A DNA stretch of 64,000 nucleotides from assembly GCA_009837445.1 (NCBI GenBank), contig VXTM01000038.1, positions 90,247 to 154,246 of the forward strand, given 5' to 3'. The notes under the pieces were generated by a model. That model searched no databases and had not been told where the DNA came from. It saw only the letters and a list, made by a program, of their open reading frames with translations. This DNA is from Acidimicrobiaceae bacterium (GTDB lineage: Bacteria > Actinomycetota > Acidimicrobiia > Acidimicrobiales > Aldehydirespiratoraceae). Below are positions 28,779-37,215 of the stretch, one piece after another (position 1 is the stretch's first letter; the number at the start of each line of letters is the position of its first letter). The position numbers and the translations under genes were made by a program.

Positions 28779-29813
28779 ATGAAAGCCGCCATCTACGACG
28801 CTCCTGGCCAGCCACTGCGCATCGCCGAGGTCCCCGATCCCCGGCCCGGACCGGGTCAGGCGGTGATCAGGGTGTCGGCCTGCGGCGTCTGCGGCTCCGA
28901 CCTGCACGCCACCACCGCGGAGGGCGACCTGGCCCGCCGCGGCGCCGTGTTGGGCCACGAGGTAACCGGCAAGATCGTCGAGATCGGTCCCGAGCCAGTA
29001 GGCGACTGGGCGGTGGGCGACAGGGTGTATGCCATCCCGATCGGGTCGTGCGGGCGCTGTCCCTATTGCCTGCTCGACCGCCCCGAGGCGTGCCCGGAAC
29101 AGCTCACCTTCGGGGCGCTGGGCCCCGACGAGCCCGACGGCGCCTACGCCGAGTACCTGACCGTGTCGCTCTCGGACCTGCTGGCGGTGCCCGACGGCGT
29201 CTCCATGGACGTGGCCGCGCTCTGCGAGCCGCTCGCCACCGGGCTGATGTGTGTACGCCAGGCCGCGCTGGAGATCGGCGATCGGGTGCTGATCCTGGGC
29301 GGAGGCCCCATCGGCCTGGCCATCACCGTCTGGGCCCGGTTCTTCGGCACGCGCCGGGTGGTGGTGTCCGAGCGGGTCGAGCACCGGCGGCAGCTGGCTG
29401 TGCGCCTCGGGGCGACCGACACCATCGACGCCGGAGCCGACACCGACGTCGCCGCCCGGTTCGTTGAGCTGACCGGGGCCGAGCCCGACGCGGTGATCGA
29501 GGCGGTGGGACGGCCGGGGATGCTCAACGCGGCCATCGCCGCAGTGAGGCCCCACGGCACGGTGGTCACCGGCGGGGTGTGCATGGAGCCGGACTCCTTC
29601 GACCACCTGCTCGCCTATTCCAAGGAGCCGGTGGTCCGCACGGCTCGCGTCTACACCAAGGCCGACAATGAGTTCATCCTGGAGATGATCGCGACTGGCC
29701 GTATCGACCCCACGCCGATGATCTCGCATCGCATCGGGCTGGATGCACTACCCGAGACCTTCGAGGCACTGCGCAGGCCTACCGACCAATGCAAGGTAAT
29801 GGTGATGCCGTAG
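28779..29813 (+). CDS. Zinc-dependent alcohol dehydrogenase (MDR family)
   Basis: 344-residue medium-chain dehydrogenase. Catalytic zinc ligands lie in CGVCGSDLHA (near residue 35) and GHEVTG (near 60); structural zinc cysteines in SCGRCPYCLLDRPEAC (near 90-105). The Rossmann motif is LILGGGPIGLA near residue 170, and SERVEHRR suggests which nicotinamide is bound without settling it. A GAAGGAG ribosome site lies 10 bp before the ATG. The gene resembles threonine/sorbitol dehydrogenase-like members. It follows VOC and Ldh2 genes and precedes the amidase-like gene. Confidence 0.85.
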   Translation: MKAAIYDAPGQPLRIAEVPDPRPGPGQAVIRVSACGVCGSDLHATTAEGDLARRGAVLGHEVTGKIVEIGPEPVGDWAVGDRVYAIPIGSCGRCPYCLLDRPEACPEQLTFGALGPDEPDGAYAEYLTVSLSDLLAVPDGVSMDVAALCEPLATGLMCVRQAALEIGDRVLILGGGPIGLAITVWARFFGTRRVVVSERVEHRRQLAVRLGATDTIDAGADTDVAARFVELTGAEPDAVIEAVGRPGMLNAAIAAVRPHGTVVTGGVCMEPDSFDHLLAYSKEPVVRTARVYTKADNEFILEMIATGRIDPTPMISHRIGLDALPETFEALRRPTDQCKVMVMP

Positions 29814-29850
29814 TGGACCACCCCGTCCTGCAGATCGCGGCGCGCTAGCC

Positions 29851-31494
29851 ATGACGGCAGAGCGAGGCTCCTCCGAAGGTCAGTGGCTCACCTGGCTTGA
29901 GCGGATCACCGCCGAGGGCCCCAGCGCAGACCCGGAGGCGCTTGAGATCTGGGGCTACACCGACCGGCCGAGCTACGCCCCCGGCGAGACGGTCAGCCTG
30001 CACGTGTCCACCACCGCGCCGAGCTGGGGCTTCGAGGTATGGCGCGACGGGCACGCTTTCGAGAGGGTCCACGAGCAAGGCGGACTCGCGGGCGCGCGCC
30101 ATCCGATCCCTGGTGACGTGGTTGCCTCCGGCTGCGGCTGGCCCCAGGGCGTCTCGTTCGAGACTCCGGCCGATTGGGCCTCGGGTGGCTACATCGTGGT
30201 TCTGCGGGGTGAGCGGGACGGCCGGGAGGTCACTCAGGACGCCTTCTTCGTGCTGCGACCCTCGGTGCCTGGCCAACGTTCGAAGCTGGCCATGGTGGCG
30301 GCCACCTACACCTGGCAGGAGTACAACGACTGGGGCGGGGGCTGCGGGTACTTCTCCGACGAGTACGTCGACCACACCGCCGACCCGCTGGAGGTACGCG
30401 AGAAGAGCTTCAAGCCACGTCTGAGCTTCGACCGGCCGTGGTCGCGGGGCTTGATCCGCACCCCGGTCGGTGCTCCCCGCATCGCCCAACCTCCCCCGCC
30501 GGTGGGCGCAGCAGTCGGAATCCCGGCTGCGGACTGGGCCATCAGCAACGGCTACTCGGTGTGGACGGTGGCGGCCGGCTGGGCCCGCTACGACGCGCTT
30601 ACGTTCCGCTGGCTGGAGGCCAACGGATACGAGCCCGAACTGCTGTCGCAGTGGGACCTCGACCGCGACCCCGGAGTGCTCGACGCGTACCGTACGGTTG
30701 TCACCACCGGCCACGACGAGTACTGGACGGCCGCCGGCCGTGCCGTACTGGACCGGTTCACCGAGCGGGGCGGCCGCTACGCCCGCCTCGCGGGCAACAT
30801 CGTCTGGCAGGTGCGCATGGAGGACGACCTGCGCACCCAGGTGTGCCACAAGTACGCCGCCCACGCCGACCCCGAGCGCCACAGCGACGACATCGACCGG
30901 CGCACCGGGGCGTTCGAGGCCCACTACATCGACCGGCCCCCGGTCACCACCTTCGGCGCCAACGGCTTCCGGGGCGTGTACTCACGGATGGGTGGCCTGT
31001 CGCCCCGGGGCGCGGGCGGGTTCATCGTCTACCGGCCCGGCCACTGGGCCTTCGATGGAGCCGACGTCTACTACGGCGACGTCCTAGGCGCCGGCGTGCC
31101 CCTGGTGGGCTACGAGACCGACGGCGTGGCCTACACCTTCCGCCAGGGGCTCCCCTATCCCACCGGCGACGACGGTGCCCCTGAGGGTCTGGAGATCCTG
31201 GCGTTGACCCCGGTGACTCTCGAGGAGGAGGACCACGGCCAGGCCGGGAACCTGATCTCGATCGCCGACGGCGACCTAGCCTTCGCGGCCGAGGCCCTCT
31301 TCGGCGAGGACACACCCGAGAACCGCCACTGCATCCGCTACGGCAGCGCGGTGATCACCGCCATGGCCAAGGGCTCAGGCGAGGTCTTCTGCGCGGGAAC
31401 CACCGAGTGGTGCCACGCCCTGGCCCTAGGCGACCCCCAGGTACAGACCATCACCCGCAACGTCCTCAACCGCTTCCTCAACAGGGCCGGATAG
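29851..31494 (+). CDS. N,N-dimethylformamidase large (beta) subunit-like protein
   Basis: 547-residue protein matching the N,N-dimethylformamidase beta-subunit family, an iron-dependent amidase. An N-terminal beta-rich region (residues about 30-140; EIWGYTDRPSYAPGETVSLHVS) precedes the large domain. VTTGHDEYWT, near residue 290, has the His-x-Glu arrangement at the iron site of the characterised enzyme. VWTVAAGWARYDALTF and GNIVWQVRM flank it. The small alpha subunit of known enzymes is not seen next door. Small amides or formamides are candidate substrates; the family also has many members of unknown substrate. Confidence 0.75.
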   Translation: MTAERGSSEGQWLTWLERITAEGPSADPEALEIWGYTDRPSYAPGETVSLHVSTTAPSWGFEVWRDGHAFERVHEQGGLAGARHPIPGDVVASGCGWPQGVSFETPADWASGGYIVVLRGERDGREVTQDAFFVLRPSVPGQRSKLAMVAATYTWQEYNDWGGGCGYFSDEYVDHTADPLEVREKSFKPRLSFDRPWSRGLIRTPVGAPRIAQPPPPVGAAVGIPAADWAISNGYSVWTVAAGWARYDALTFRWLEANGYEPELLSQWDLDRDPGVLDAYRTVVTTGHDEYWTAAGRAVLDRFTERGGRYARLAGNIVWQVRMEDDLRTQVCHKYAAHADPERHSDDIDRRTGAFEAHYIDRPPVTTFGANGFRGVYSRMGGLSPRGAGGFIVYRPGHWAFDGADVYYGDVLGAGVPLVGYETDGVAYTFRQGLPYPTGDDGAPEGLEILALTPVTLEEEDHGQAGNLISIADGDLAFAAEALFGEDTPENRHCIRYGSAVITAMAKGSGEVFCAGTTEWCHALALGDPQVQTITRNVLNRFLNRAG

Positions 31495-31506
31495 CCGCCC
31501 CCACAT

Positions 31507-31529
31507 CAAGTTCCCCGTCTCGGAGCTTG
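31507..31529. terminator. Bidirectional hairpin between convergent genes
   Basis: CAAGTTCC and GGAGCTTG form an 8-bp stem (one G-U pair on the plus-strand RNA) with a 7-nt loop. It is centred in the 39-bp gap between the convergent amidase-like and amidohydrolase genes. No long U-tract. Confidence 0.45.
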
Positions 31530-31533
31530 TGAT

Positions 31534-32442
31534 CTAGGCGGCCAGGCGCAGGAACGTCTCGGCGTTGCGACCCAGAATGGCCGCCTTCTCCTCGTCGGCG
31601 AGACCGGGGATGGACATGACCCGTTCGATGGTGTCGTCTAGCCGGTACCAGGGGAAGTCTGTGCCGAACAGCACCCGGTGGCTGCCGATGCTGGCTATGA
31701 GCCGTCCGAGGTCGGCGAAGGTGGGCGCGTTGGGCGCGCCGGCGTACTGGATGATCTCGCACAAGTCGAAGGCAACGTTGGGGCAGGCTTCGGCGAGGGC
31801 GGGGGCGGTTCGCCATTCGGCACCGCCGAGATGGGCCACCACCGTCCGCAGCGCGGGATGGTTCTGGAGCACCCCGGTGAAGCGGAGAGGCTCGCCGTGA
31901 TGGACCCGGCTGTCGTGGGTCCGGCCGCCGTGGGCCACGACCGGCAGGTCGAGGTCGGCGCAGGCATGCCAGATGTGAGCTACCCGGGGGTCATCCACCG
32001 CGATGCGCTCGATGCTGGGGTGGATCTTGACGCCGCGGGCGCCGAGGCTCTTGAGTTCCTCCAACTCGCCATGAAACCCGGCCGAGTCGGTGCGGTGCAT
32101 GTCCGCGCCAACGAAGGCGATGAGTTCCGGCCGCGCGCCGGCGGTGGCGCAGACCTGGCGGTTCTGGGCGGCGAGCTTGGCTGCGTGCTCCTCCTCGCCG
32201 GCGCCGGGATGGACCATGCGCTCCAAGCCGCCGAGCCAGGTGTGCAACAGGATCGCCCTGGAGACCCCGGCGGCGGCCATGGCGGCGAGCAGCCCGTCGA
32301 CTGTTCCGGGCTGGGCCGGCGGGTCGATCAACCCGGGCGGAGCGCCGTACTCTGCCGGGGCGTAGCCGTCGACCAGCGTCCGGGCATCCTCGGCGGTGTC
32401 GAAGGCATGGGCATGAGAGTCGATGACCAGGGGACCGGCCAC
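31534..32442 (-). CDS. Amidohydrolase-2 family metal-dependent hydrolase/decarboxylase
   Basis: 302-residue TIM-barrel amidohydrolase. The metal motif IDSHAHAFD lies near residue 7, the downstream His are in LPVVAHGGRTHDS and TVVAHLGGAEW, and the conserved Asp is in VLFGTDFPWYR. The family includes ACMSD-type decarboxylases and lactonases. The GTG start lies 1 nt after the stop of the upstream SDR on the same strand, so the two are coupled. The frame is open further upstream within the SDR, but the family begins at this GTG. Confidence 0.82.
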   Translation of the reverse strand: MAGPLVIDSHAHAFDTAEDARTLVDGYAPAEYGAPPGLIDPPAQPGTVDGLLAAMAAAGVSRAILLHTWLGGLERMVHPGAGEEEHAAKLAAQNRQVCATAGARPELIAFVGADMHRTDSAGFHGELEELKSLGARGVKIHPSIERIAVDDPRVAHIWHACADLDLPVVAHGGRTHDSRVHHGEPLRFTGVLQNHPALRTVVAHLGGAEWRTAPALAEACPNVAFDLCEIIQYAGAPNAPTFADLGRLIASIGSHRVLFGTDFPWYRLDDTIERVMSIPGLADEEKAAILGRNAETFLRLAA

Positions 32443-32443
32443 C

Positions 32444-33169
32444 TCAGCGTCCCTTGTGCATGCCGCCGGACACGTTAAGGATCGCTCCGGAGATCCAGTC
32501 ACCGCCCGGGCCGAGCAGGTACTCGACCATGTCGGCCACTGGCTGCGGCCCGACGATGCCGAGGGGGAACATCGCCTCGATCTGGTCGATCTCCTCCCTG
32601 CTCATGGGCTGGCCCGTTCCGATGGCACCGGGGGCGATGGCGTTGACGAGGATGCCCCGACCCTCCAGCTGCTGGGCCATGGCCACCACCAGCCCATGCA
32701 GCCCCGCCTTGGCTGCGTGGTAGGCCGGCGTGATCCCGTCAGAGACGACGTAAGCCGACGCCGAGCTGATGATCACGATGCGGCCACCGCCGTGGTCGAC
32801 CATGTGGTCGGCGGCGGCCTTGGCCACCCACCACGGACCCGACAGGTCCACATCGACCACTCGCCGCCACAGGTCCTCGCCGGTGGTCAGCGCCGTGCCC
32901 GGAGGAGCATCGAGTCCCGCCACCTGCACCACTGCATCGAGACCGCCGAGTGTCTCCACTGCGGCTGCCACCATGGCCCGGCAGGAATCCGGATCGGAAA
33001 TGTCGACGGCCACCGACTCGGCACCGAGACCGGCCGCCACCGCTGCAACCTTGTCGGACTGGATGTCAGCCAGCAGGAGCGTGGTGCCGGACCGGCGGGC
33101 CAGCGTCTCGGCCACCGTCCGGCCGATGCCCTGAGCAGCCCCCGTGACAACTACATTCGCTACGCCCAC
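32444..33169 (-). CDS. SDR family oxidoreductase
   Basis: 241-residue classical SDR: cofactor motif TGAAQGIGR near residue 9, catalytic ISSASAY and YHAAK, C-terminal ISGAILNVSGG. The NNAG motif is altered to QVAG. The GTG start at 33169 faces the Rieske oxygenase gene (56 bp between starts). Forms a two-gene unit with the amidohydrolase downstream. Confidence 0.83.
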   Translation of the reverse strand: MGVANVVVTGAAQGIGRTVAETLARRSGTTLLLADIQSDKVAAVAAGLGAESVAVDISDPDSCRAMVAAAVETLGGLDAVVQVAGLDAPPGTALTTGEDLWRRVVDVDLSGPWWVAKAAADHMVDHGGGRIVIISSASAYVVSDGITPAYHAAKAGLHGLVVAMAQQLEGRGILVNAIAPGAIGTGQPMSREEIDQIEAMFPLGIVGPQPVADMVEYLLGPGGDWISGAILNVSGGMHKGR

Positions 33170-33225
33170 GCCCGCAATCTAGGTACTCGCTGCCACCGAC
33201 CACGAACTAAGGAGCAGCTGCCCGG

Positions 33226-34353
33226 ATGACCGCAATCGACGTCAGCCCTGCCGATCTGGCCGCCGCCCGGGAGCCGATCGCCACCGCCACCACGCTGCCC
33301 CCGTCCTTCTACACCGACCAGGCCGTCTACGATGAGATCGTCGACCGGGTGTTCCGGCACTCCTGGCTGCCCGTCGCCCACGTGTCACAGCTGGCCCACC
33401 CTGGCGACTACGTGGCTCTGGAGATGGCGGGCGAGCCGATCGTCGCCACGGTCGACCGCGACGGCGAGATGCATGTGCTGTCGAACGTGTGCCGGCACCG
33501 GTGGGCGAGCATCGTGGAGGGCCGCGGGTCCGCCCCGGCGCTGCAGTGCCCCTACCACCTGTGGACCTACAGCCTCGACGGGCGCCTGTCGGGCGCGCCC
33601 CGCATGGACAGGGTCGACTTCGACAAGTCCGGCTGCCGGTTGCCGGAGTACCGCCACGAGGTCTGGAACGGGTTCGTGTTCATGACATTCGACCCGGGTA
33701 TCGAGCCGCTCGCTCCCCAGATCGCAGGCCTCGATGCCATGGTGACCAGCTGGCGCCTCGACGAGCTCGTCGTCTCAGCCACGCTCTCCGAGACGGCCGA
33801 CTGGAGCTGGAACGCGATGGTCGACAACTGGGCTGAGAACTATCACGTCACCAGCGTGCACCCTGACTCGCTGGAGCAGATGACGCCGGCGTCTCTGACC
33901 GAACCCATCGACAATCGCGGCGAGCCATGGTGCTACGCCCGTATCGGAAACACGCCGGAGTACCAGGCCACCATCGACCGGCCCATCTCGACGCTCGACA
34001 CCGATCAGACCACCTACTCGGCAGCCGGCGTGGTCTTCCCGCTGCTATGCTTCTTCACGTTCCCCGACCTGGCAGCGTGGCTGCACGTGAGGCCGACCCG
34101 GCGGGTCGACGAACTCGACATCGAGCTGTTTCTGCTGGTGGAGCCCGAGTTGGCCGAGTCCGAGCACATCGAGGAGATCCGGGAGGCTCAGCTCAAGCTG
34201 GGGCGATCGGTTTGGGAGCAGGACGCTGAGATGTGCCGCCGGTCCTATGCCGGCCTCAGGTCAGCGTCGGCCCGACCGGCCCGGCTGTCGCATCTCGAGC
34301 TGTCGGTGTGGCAGACCCAGAACTGGCTGCTTGACGCCCTCGGCCTGGACTGA
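33226..34353 (+). CDS. Rieske non-heme iron oxygenase, alpha subunit
   Basis: 375-residue aromatic ring-hydroxylating-type oxygenase. Rieske ligands are CRHRW near residue 88 and CPYHLW near residue 108. The mononuclear iron motif is DNWAENYHVTSVHPDSL near residue 202, with two His, and the third ligand Asp is probable in WEQDAEMCRRSYAG. No beta subunit, ferredoxin or reductase lies adjacent, so it resembles stand-alone alpha3-type oxygenases (carnitine, stachydrine or O-demethylase groups). AAGGAG lies upstream of the ATG. Substrate unknown. Confidence 0.85.
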   Translation: MTAIDVSPADLAAAREPIATATTLPPSFYTDQAVYDEIVDRVFRHSWLPVAHVSQLAHPGDYVALEMAGEPIVATVDRDGEMHVLSNVCRHRWASIVEGRGSAPALQCPYHLWTYSLDGRLSGAPRMDRVDFDKSGCRLPEYRHEVWNGFVFMTFDPGIEPLAPQIAGLDAMVTSWRLDELVVSATLSETADWSWNAMVDNWAENYHVTSVHPDSLEQMTPASLTEPIDNRGEPWCYARIGNTPEYQATIDRPISTLDTDQTTYSAAGVVFPLLCFFTFPDLAAWLHVRPTRRVDELDIELFLLVEPELAESEHIEEIREAQLKLGRSVWEQDAEMCRRSYAGLRSASARPARLSHLELSVWQTQNWLLDALGLD

Positions 34354-34403
34354 GGACGCGCCCGGGCTAGCAGCCTCCAGGGTTAGGACCGGGCCCGGAC
34401 CGC

Positions 34404-34901
34404 CTATAGCTGGTCGAAGAGGGTGAGGTGCTCGACCAGGCCCTCGTCGAAGCTGGTCATCCAGCGGCCGGCGGCGTGGACCCTCGAGAACAGCCACTCA
34501 CCGTCGACCCTGCGGTACTCCTCGGTGTAGGTGCCCGCGGCCCACAGCATCTGCTCGTCGCCATCGATGCGCTGGATCGACAGCAGCAGCACCTGCCAGC
34601 GTCCCGAGGCGCTGTCGCCGTCGACTTCGATGAGCGGGGTCACCGCGTAATGGCGCGACCAGATGCAGGTGCGGGAGTACTCCTCGTTCCACTCGATGAT
34701 GGCGTCGCGGCCTACGAGATGGTCGATGGGCTCCTCGATGAACACCGCGTCGTCGGTGAACAGCTCCGGGAAGCGGTGGTGCTGGTCCGGGTCGTCGCAG
34801 TACCAGCAGTAGCGAGCCTTGAGCGCCTTGATGGCCTCGATGTCGAGCAGCCGTTGCACTTCGGGGTGAGTCACGTGGCCGGTGTCCTTCGAGTCGCTCA
34901 T
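34404..34901 (-). CDS. SnoaL/NTF2-like domain protein
   Basis: 165-residue alpha+beta barrel protein of the SnoaL-4 type, similar to small subunits of ring-hydroxylating dioxygenases and to polyketide cyclase-like dehydratases. Features: DIEAIKALKARYCWYCD at the start, ELFTDDAVFIEEP, and AAGTYTEEYRRVDGEWLFSRVHAAGRW. The ATG shares one base with the upstream SDR stop (TGATG), indicating coupling. Function unassigned. It ends convergently with the Rieske oxygenase gene, 50 bp away. Confidence 0.75.
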   Translation of the reverse strand: MSDSKDTGHVTHPEVQRLLDIEAIKALKARYCWYCDDPDQHHRFPELFTDDAVFIEEPIDHLVGRDAIIEWNEEYSRTCIWSRHYAVTPLIEVDGDSASGRWQVLLLSIQRIDGDEQMLWAAGTYTEEYRRVDGEWLFSRVHAAGRWMTSFDEGLVEHLTLFDQL

Positions 34902-35695
34902 CACTCGATGATGGAGGATCCGTCGCGGATGGACTCACCGATCGCGGCCTCGATCATCTCGATGCTCATCCCGGCACCGAGCCCGCCGTCGATGTTGAGG
35001 GCGTGGCCGTTGACCATGGCTGCTTCGTCGCTGGCGAGGTAGTGGATGGCGGCAGCCACCTCGTCGGCGGTGGCGAGCCGGTTGGTGTGCTGGTGGGCCA
35101 GCGCCTGCGACCGCGCCGCCCAGTGGTCTTGGGTGTCGCCCGCCAGCGGAGTGGCGACCCCGGTGGGGCAGACGCAGTTCACCCTGATCCCGAGCGGGCC
35201 GAACTCGATGGCCCCGTACCGGGTGAGGCCGACCACGCCCCATTTGGAGGCGCCGTAGGTGCTGAGGCCGGGGAAGCCGACGATCCCGGCCATGGAGGCG
35301 GTGTTGACGATGGAGCCGCCCCGTTCCATGGCCCGCGACGCGTGCCTCATGCCGTACAGGACCCCGAACAGGTTCACGTCCATCATGCGCCGAACGTCCT
35401 CGGTCGAATCTGCGTCGATCCCCTTGGACGTCAGGAGCACGCCCGCGTTGTTGACCATCACGTCGAGGCGGCCGTGGGCCTCGACCACCGAGGCCACCAA
35501 TGCGGCGACCGAATCCTCCTCGGACACATCGACGGCCACGAACTCGGCGTCCATCTCGGCCGCGAATGCAGAACCGTCGACAATGTCGCTCAGCACCACC
35601 GTGGCGCCTGCTTCGGCGAAACGCCGCGCCGTGGCCAGGCCGATTCCCGAAGCCGCGCCGGTGACCACGGTGACCTTGCCGGTTAGCGAGAACAC
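34901..35695 (-). CDS. SDR family oxidoreductase
   Basis: 264-residue classical SDR: TGAASGIGLA near residue 14, VNNAGVL, catalytic NTASMAG and YGASK, end motif VNGHALNIDGG. The GTG at 35695 is chosen because GAGGG lies eight bases before it; the ATG at 35731 has no ribosome site. Divergent from the FMO gene (53 bp), and its stop shares a base with the SnoaL-like start. Confidence 0.82.
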   Translation of the reverse strand: MFSLTGKVTVVTGAASGIGLATARRFAEAGATVVLSDIVDGSAFAAEMDAEFVAVDVSEEDSVAALVASVVEAHGRLDVMVNNAGVLLTSKGIDADSTEDVRRMMDVNLFGVLYGMRHASRAMERGGSIVNTASMAGIVGFPGLSTYGASKWGVVGLTRYGAIEFGPLGIRVNCVCPTGVATPLAGDTQDHWAARSQALAHQHTNRLATADEVAAAIHYLASDEAAMVNGHALNIDGGLGAGMSIEMIEAAIGESIRDGSSIIE

Positions 35696-35748
35696 TGCGC
35701 AACCCTCAGTAGCGGCACGAGACGGCACCATAGCTACGGTGTGGCGCC

Positions 35749-37215
35749 GTGAGGAAGCCCGACGACCGCACCGACCGGTGGCTGGTCGTGGGGGCAGGGC
35801 CGTCGGGCCTGTCGGTGTCGCTTGCACTGCGGCGGGCCGGTGTGGCCTTCGAGGGCGTCGAGGCGGGGTCCGCGGTCGGCGGGATGTGGAACATGGACAA
35901 CCCCGGCAGCGGCATGTACGAGTCGGCCCACTTCATCTCGTCGGCGGCCCGATCGGGTTGGGCTGACCTGCCGATGCCTGACCACTACCCCGTGTACCCA
36001 CGCTGGTGGGAGATCCGCGACTACATCCACGGCTGGGTCGCCCATCACGGCCTGGCCCGCCACTACACCTTCGACACGCGGGTAACCGGGGCAGTACCGG
36101 TCGATTCCGGCGACGGGGAGTGCTGGGAGGTCACGCTGTCCACCGGCGAGGTTCGCCGCTACCGGGGCCTGGTGGCGTGTCCCGGCTTCCAGAGGGTGCC
36201 GAACGTGCCGACCTATCCGGGGACGTTCCGCGGTGAGGCCCGCCACAGCCAGACCTACAAGTCGGCCCGGGAGTTCCAGCGCAAGAGAGTGATGGTCGTT
36301 GGCGCCGGCAACTCCGCGGTGGACATCGCGGTGGACGCCGCCATCGCAGCCGAGCGGGCTGTGATCTCTACCCGGCGGGCCTACTGGTTCTTCCCGAAAC
36401 TGATCGGGGGCGTCCCCCTGGACTGCTTCGCTATCAACTCGGTCTCAAGCCAGGAACGGTTGCGCCGCTTCCTGGAGATCCACGTGGGTGACATGAGCAG
36501 GGTGGGGTTCGGCCCGCCCGACCATCCGCCGCTGGCCCACCACCCCATCCTCAACGACCAGATACTGCACCACCTGTCCCACGGCGACCTGATGGCCCGG
36601 CCCGAGATCGAGCGCTTCGACGGCGCCACTGTCCGCTTCGTCGACGGCGCTGCCGAGCAACTCGATCTGATCATCTGGGCCACCGGCTACTACGACCGGG
36701 TGCCGTTCGTTGCCGACGAGGACTGCAGGATCTCCAGCAACGATGCCGACAACGACCTGTTCATCTGGACGTTCCACCGGCGTCACCCGCAGATGATGGT
36801 GCTGGGCCCGGCCAACCTGGCTGCCGGCGGCTACTGGGCGCTCGCAGCCACGGCTGACCTGATCGCCAACCACATTCGCGACCAGGACCAGGACCCGGAG
36901 CGCTGGCAGCGGATGCGTAGCATCGTCGAGGGGCCGGAGCCCGACCTGAGCGGCGGGTACAGCTACTACCAGAAGCCCGGTCATCTCAACTACGTGAACG
37001 CGGCCGCCCTCGACCGATACGCAGACGCGCTGGCCACCGAGTTGGGGTACAAGCCGCTGGCCCACCCCGCCGATTACAAGCCGCCGGAACAGATCGACAT
37101 CGACGAATGGCTCGGCAACCCGCGTCCTCTGTCGATGCCCTCGCACGGCTCGCTGACCCCGATCCCCTACCAGCCACAGGACCTCATCGCGAGACAGTCG
37201 GAGGAGCAATGCTGA
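35749..37215 (+). CDS. Flavin-containing monooxygenase / Baeyer-Villiger type
   Basis: 488-residue flavoprotein. The FAD motif VVGAGPSGLS lies near residue 14, the FMO/BVMO signature FRGEARHSQTY near residue 160, and the NADPH motif VVGAGNSAVDIA near residue 183. IIWATGYYDRVPF is the usual ATG motif. It would oxygenate a soft nucleophile (N or S) or a ketone. The GTG start is 53 bp from a divergent SDR. It heads a tight plus-strand operon: its stop overlaps the P450 start by 7 nt, followed by a C45 hydrolase and a ureohydrolase. Confidence 0.85.
   Translation: MRKPDDRTDRWLVVGAGPSGLSVSLALRRAGVAFEGVEAGSAVGGMWNMDNPGSGMYESAHFISSAARSGWADLPMPDHYPVYPRWWEIRDYIHGWVAHHGLARHYTFDTRVTGAVPVDSGDGECWEVTLSTGEVRRYRGLVACPGFQRVPNVPTYPGTFRGEARHSQTYKSAREFQRKRVMVVGAGNSAVDIAVDAAIAAERAVISTRRAYWFFPKLIGGVPLDCFAINSVSSQERLRRFLEIHVGDMSRVGFGPPDHPPLAHHPILNDQILHHLSHGDLMARPEIERFDGATVRFVDGAAEQLDLIIWATGYYDRVPFVADEDCRISSNDADNDLFIWTFHRRHPQMMVLGPANLAAGGYWALAATADLIANHIRDQDQDPERWQRMRSIVEGPEPDLSGGYSYYQKPGHLNYVNAAALDRYADALATELGYKPLAHPADYKPPEQIDIDEWLGNPRPLSMPSHGSLTPIPYQPQDLIARQSEEQC

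Noticed and set aside
34354..34403. GCCCGG/CCGGGC inverted repeat as a terminator between convergent genes
   Set aside because: The loop is over 20 nt and the arms are generic GC words; too weak to list.
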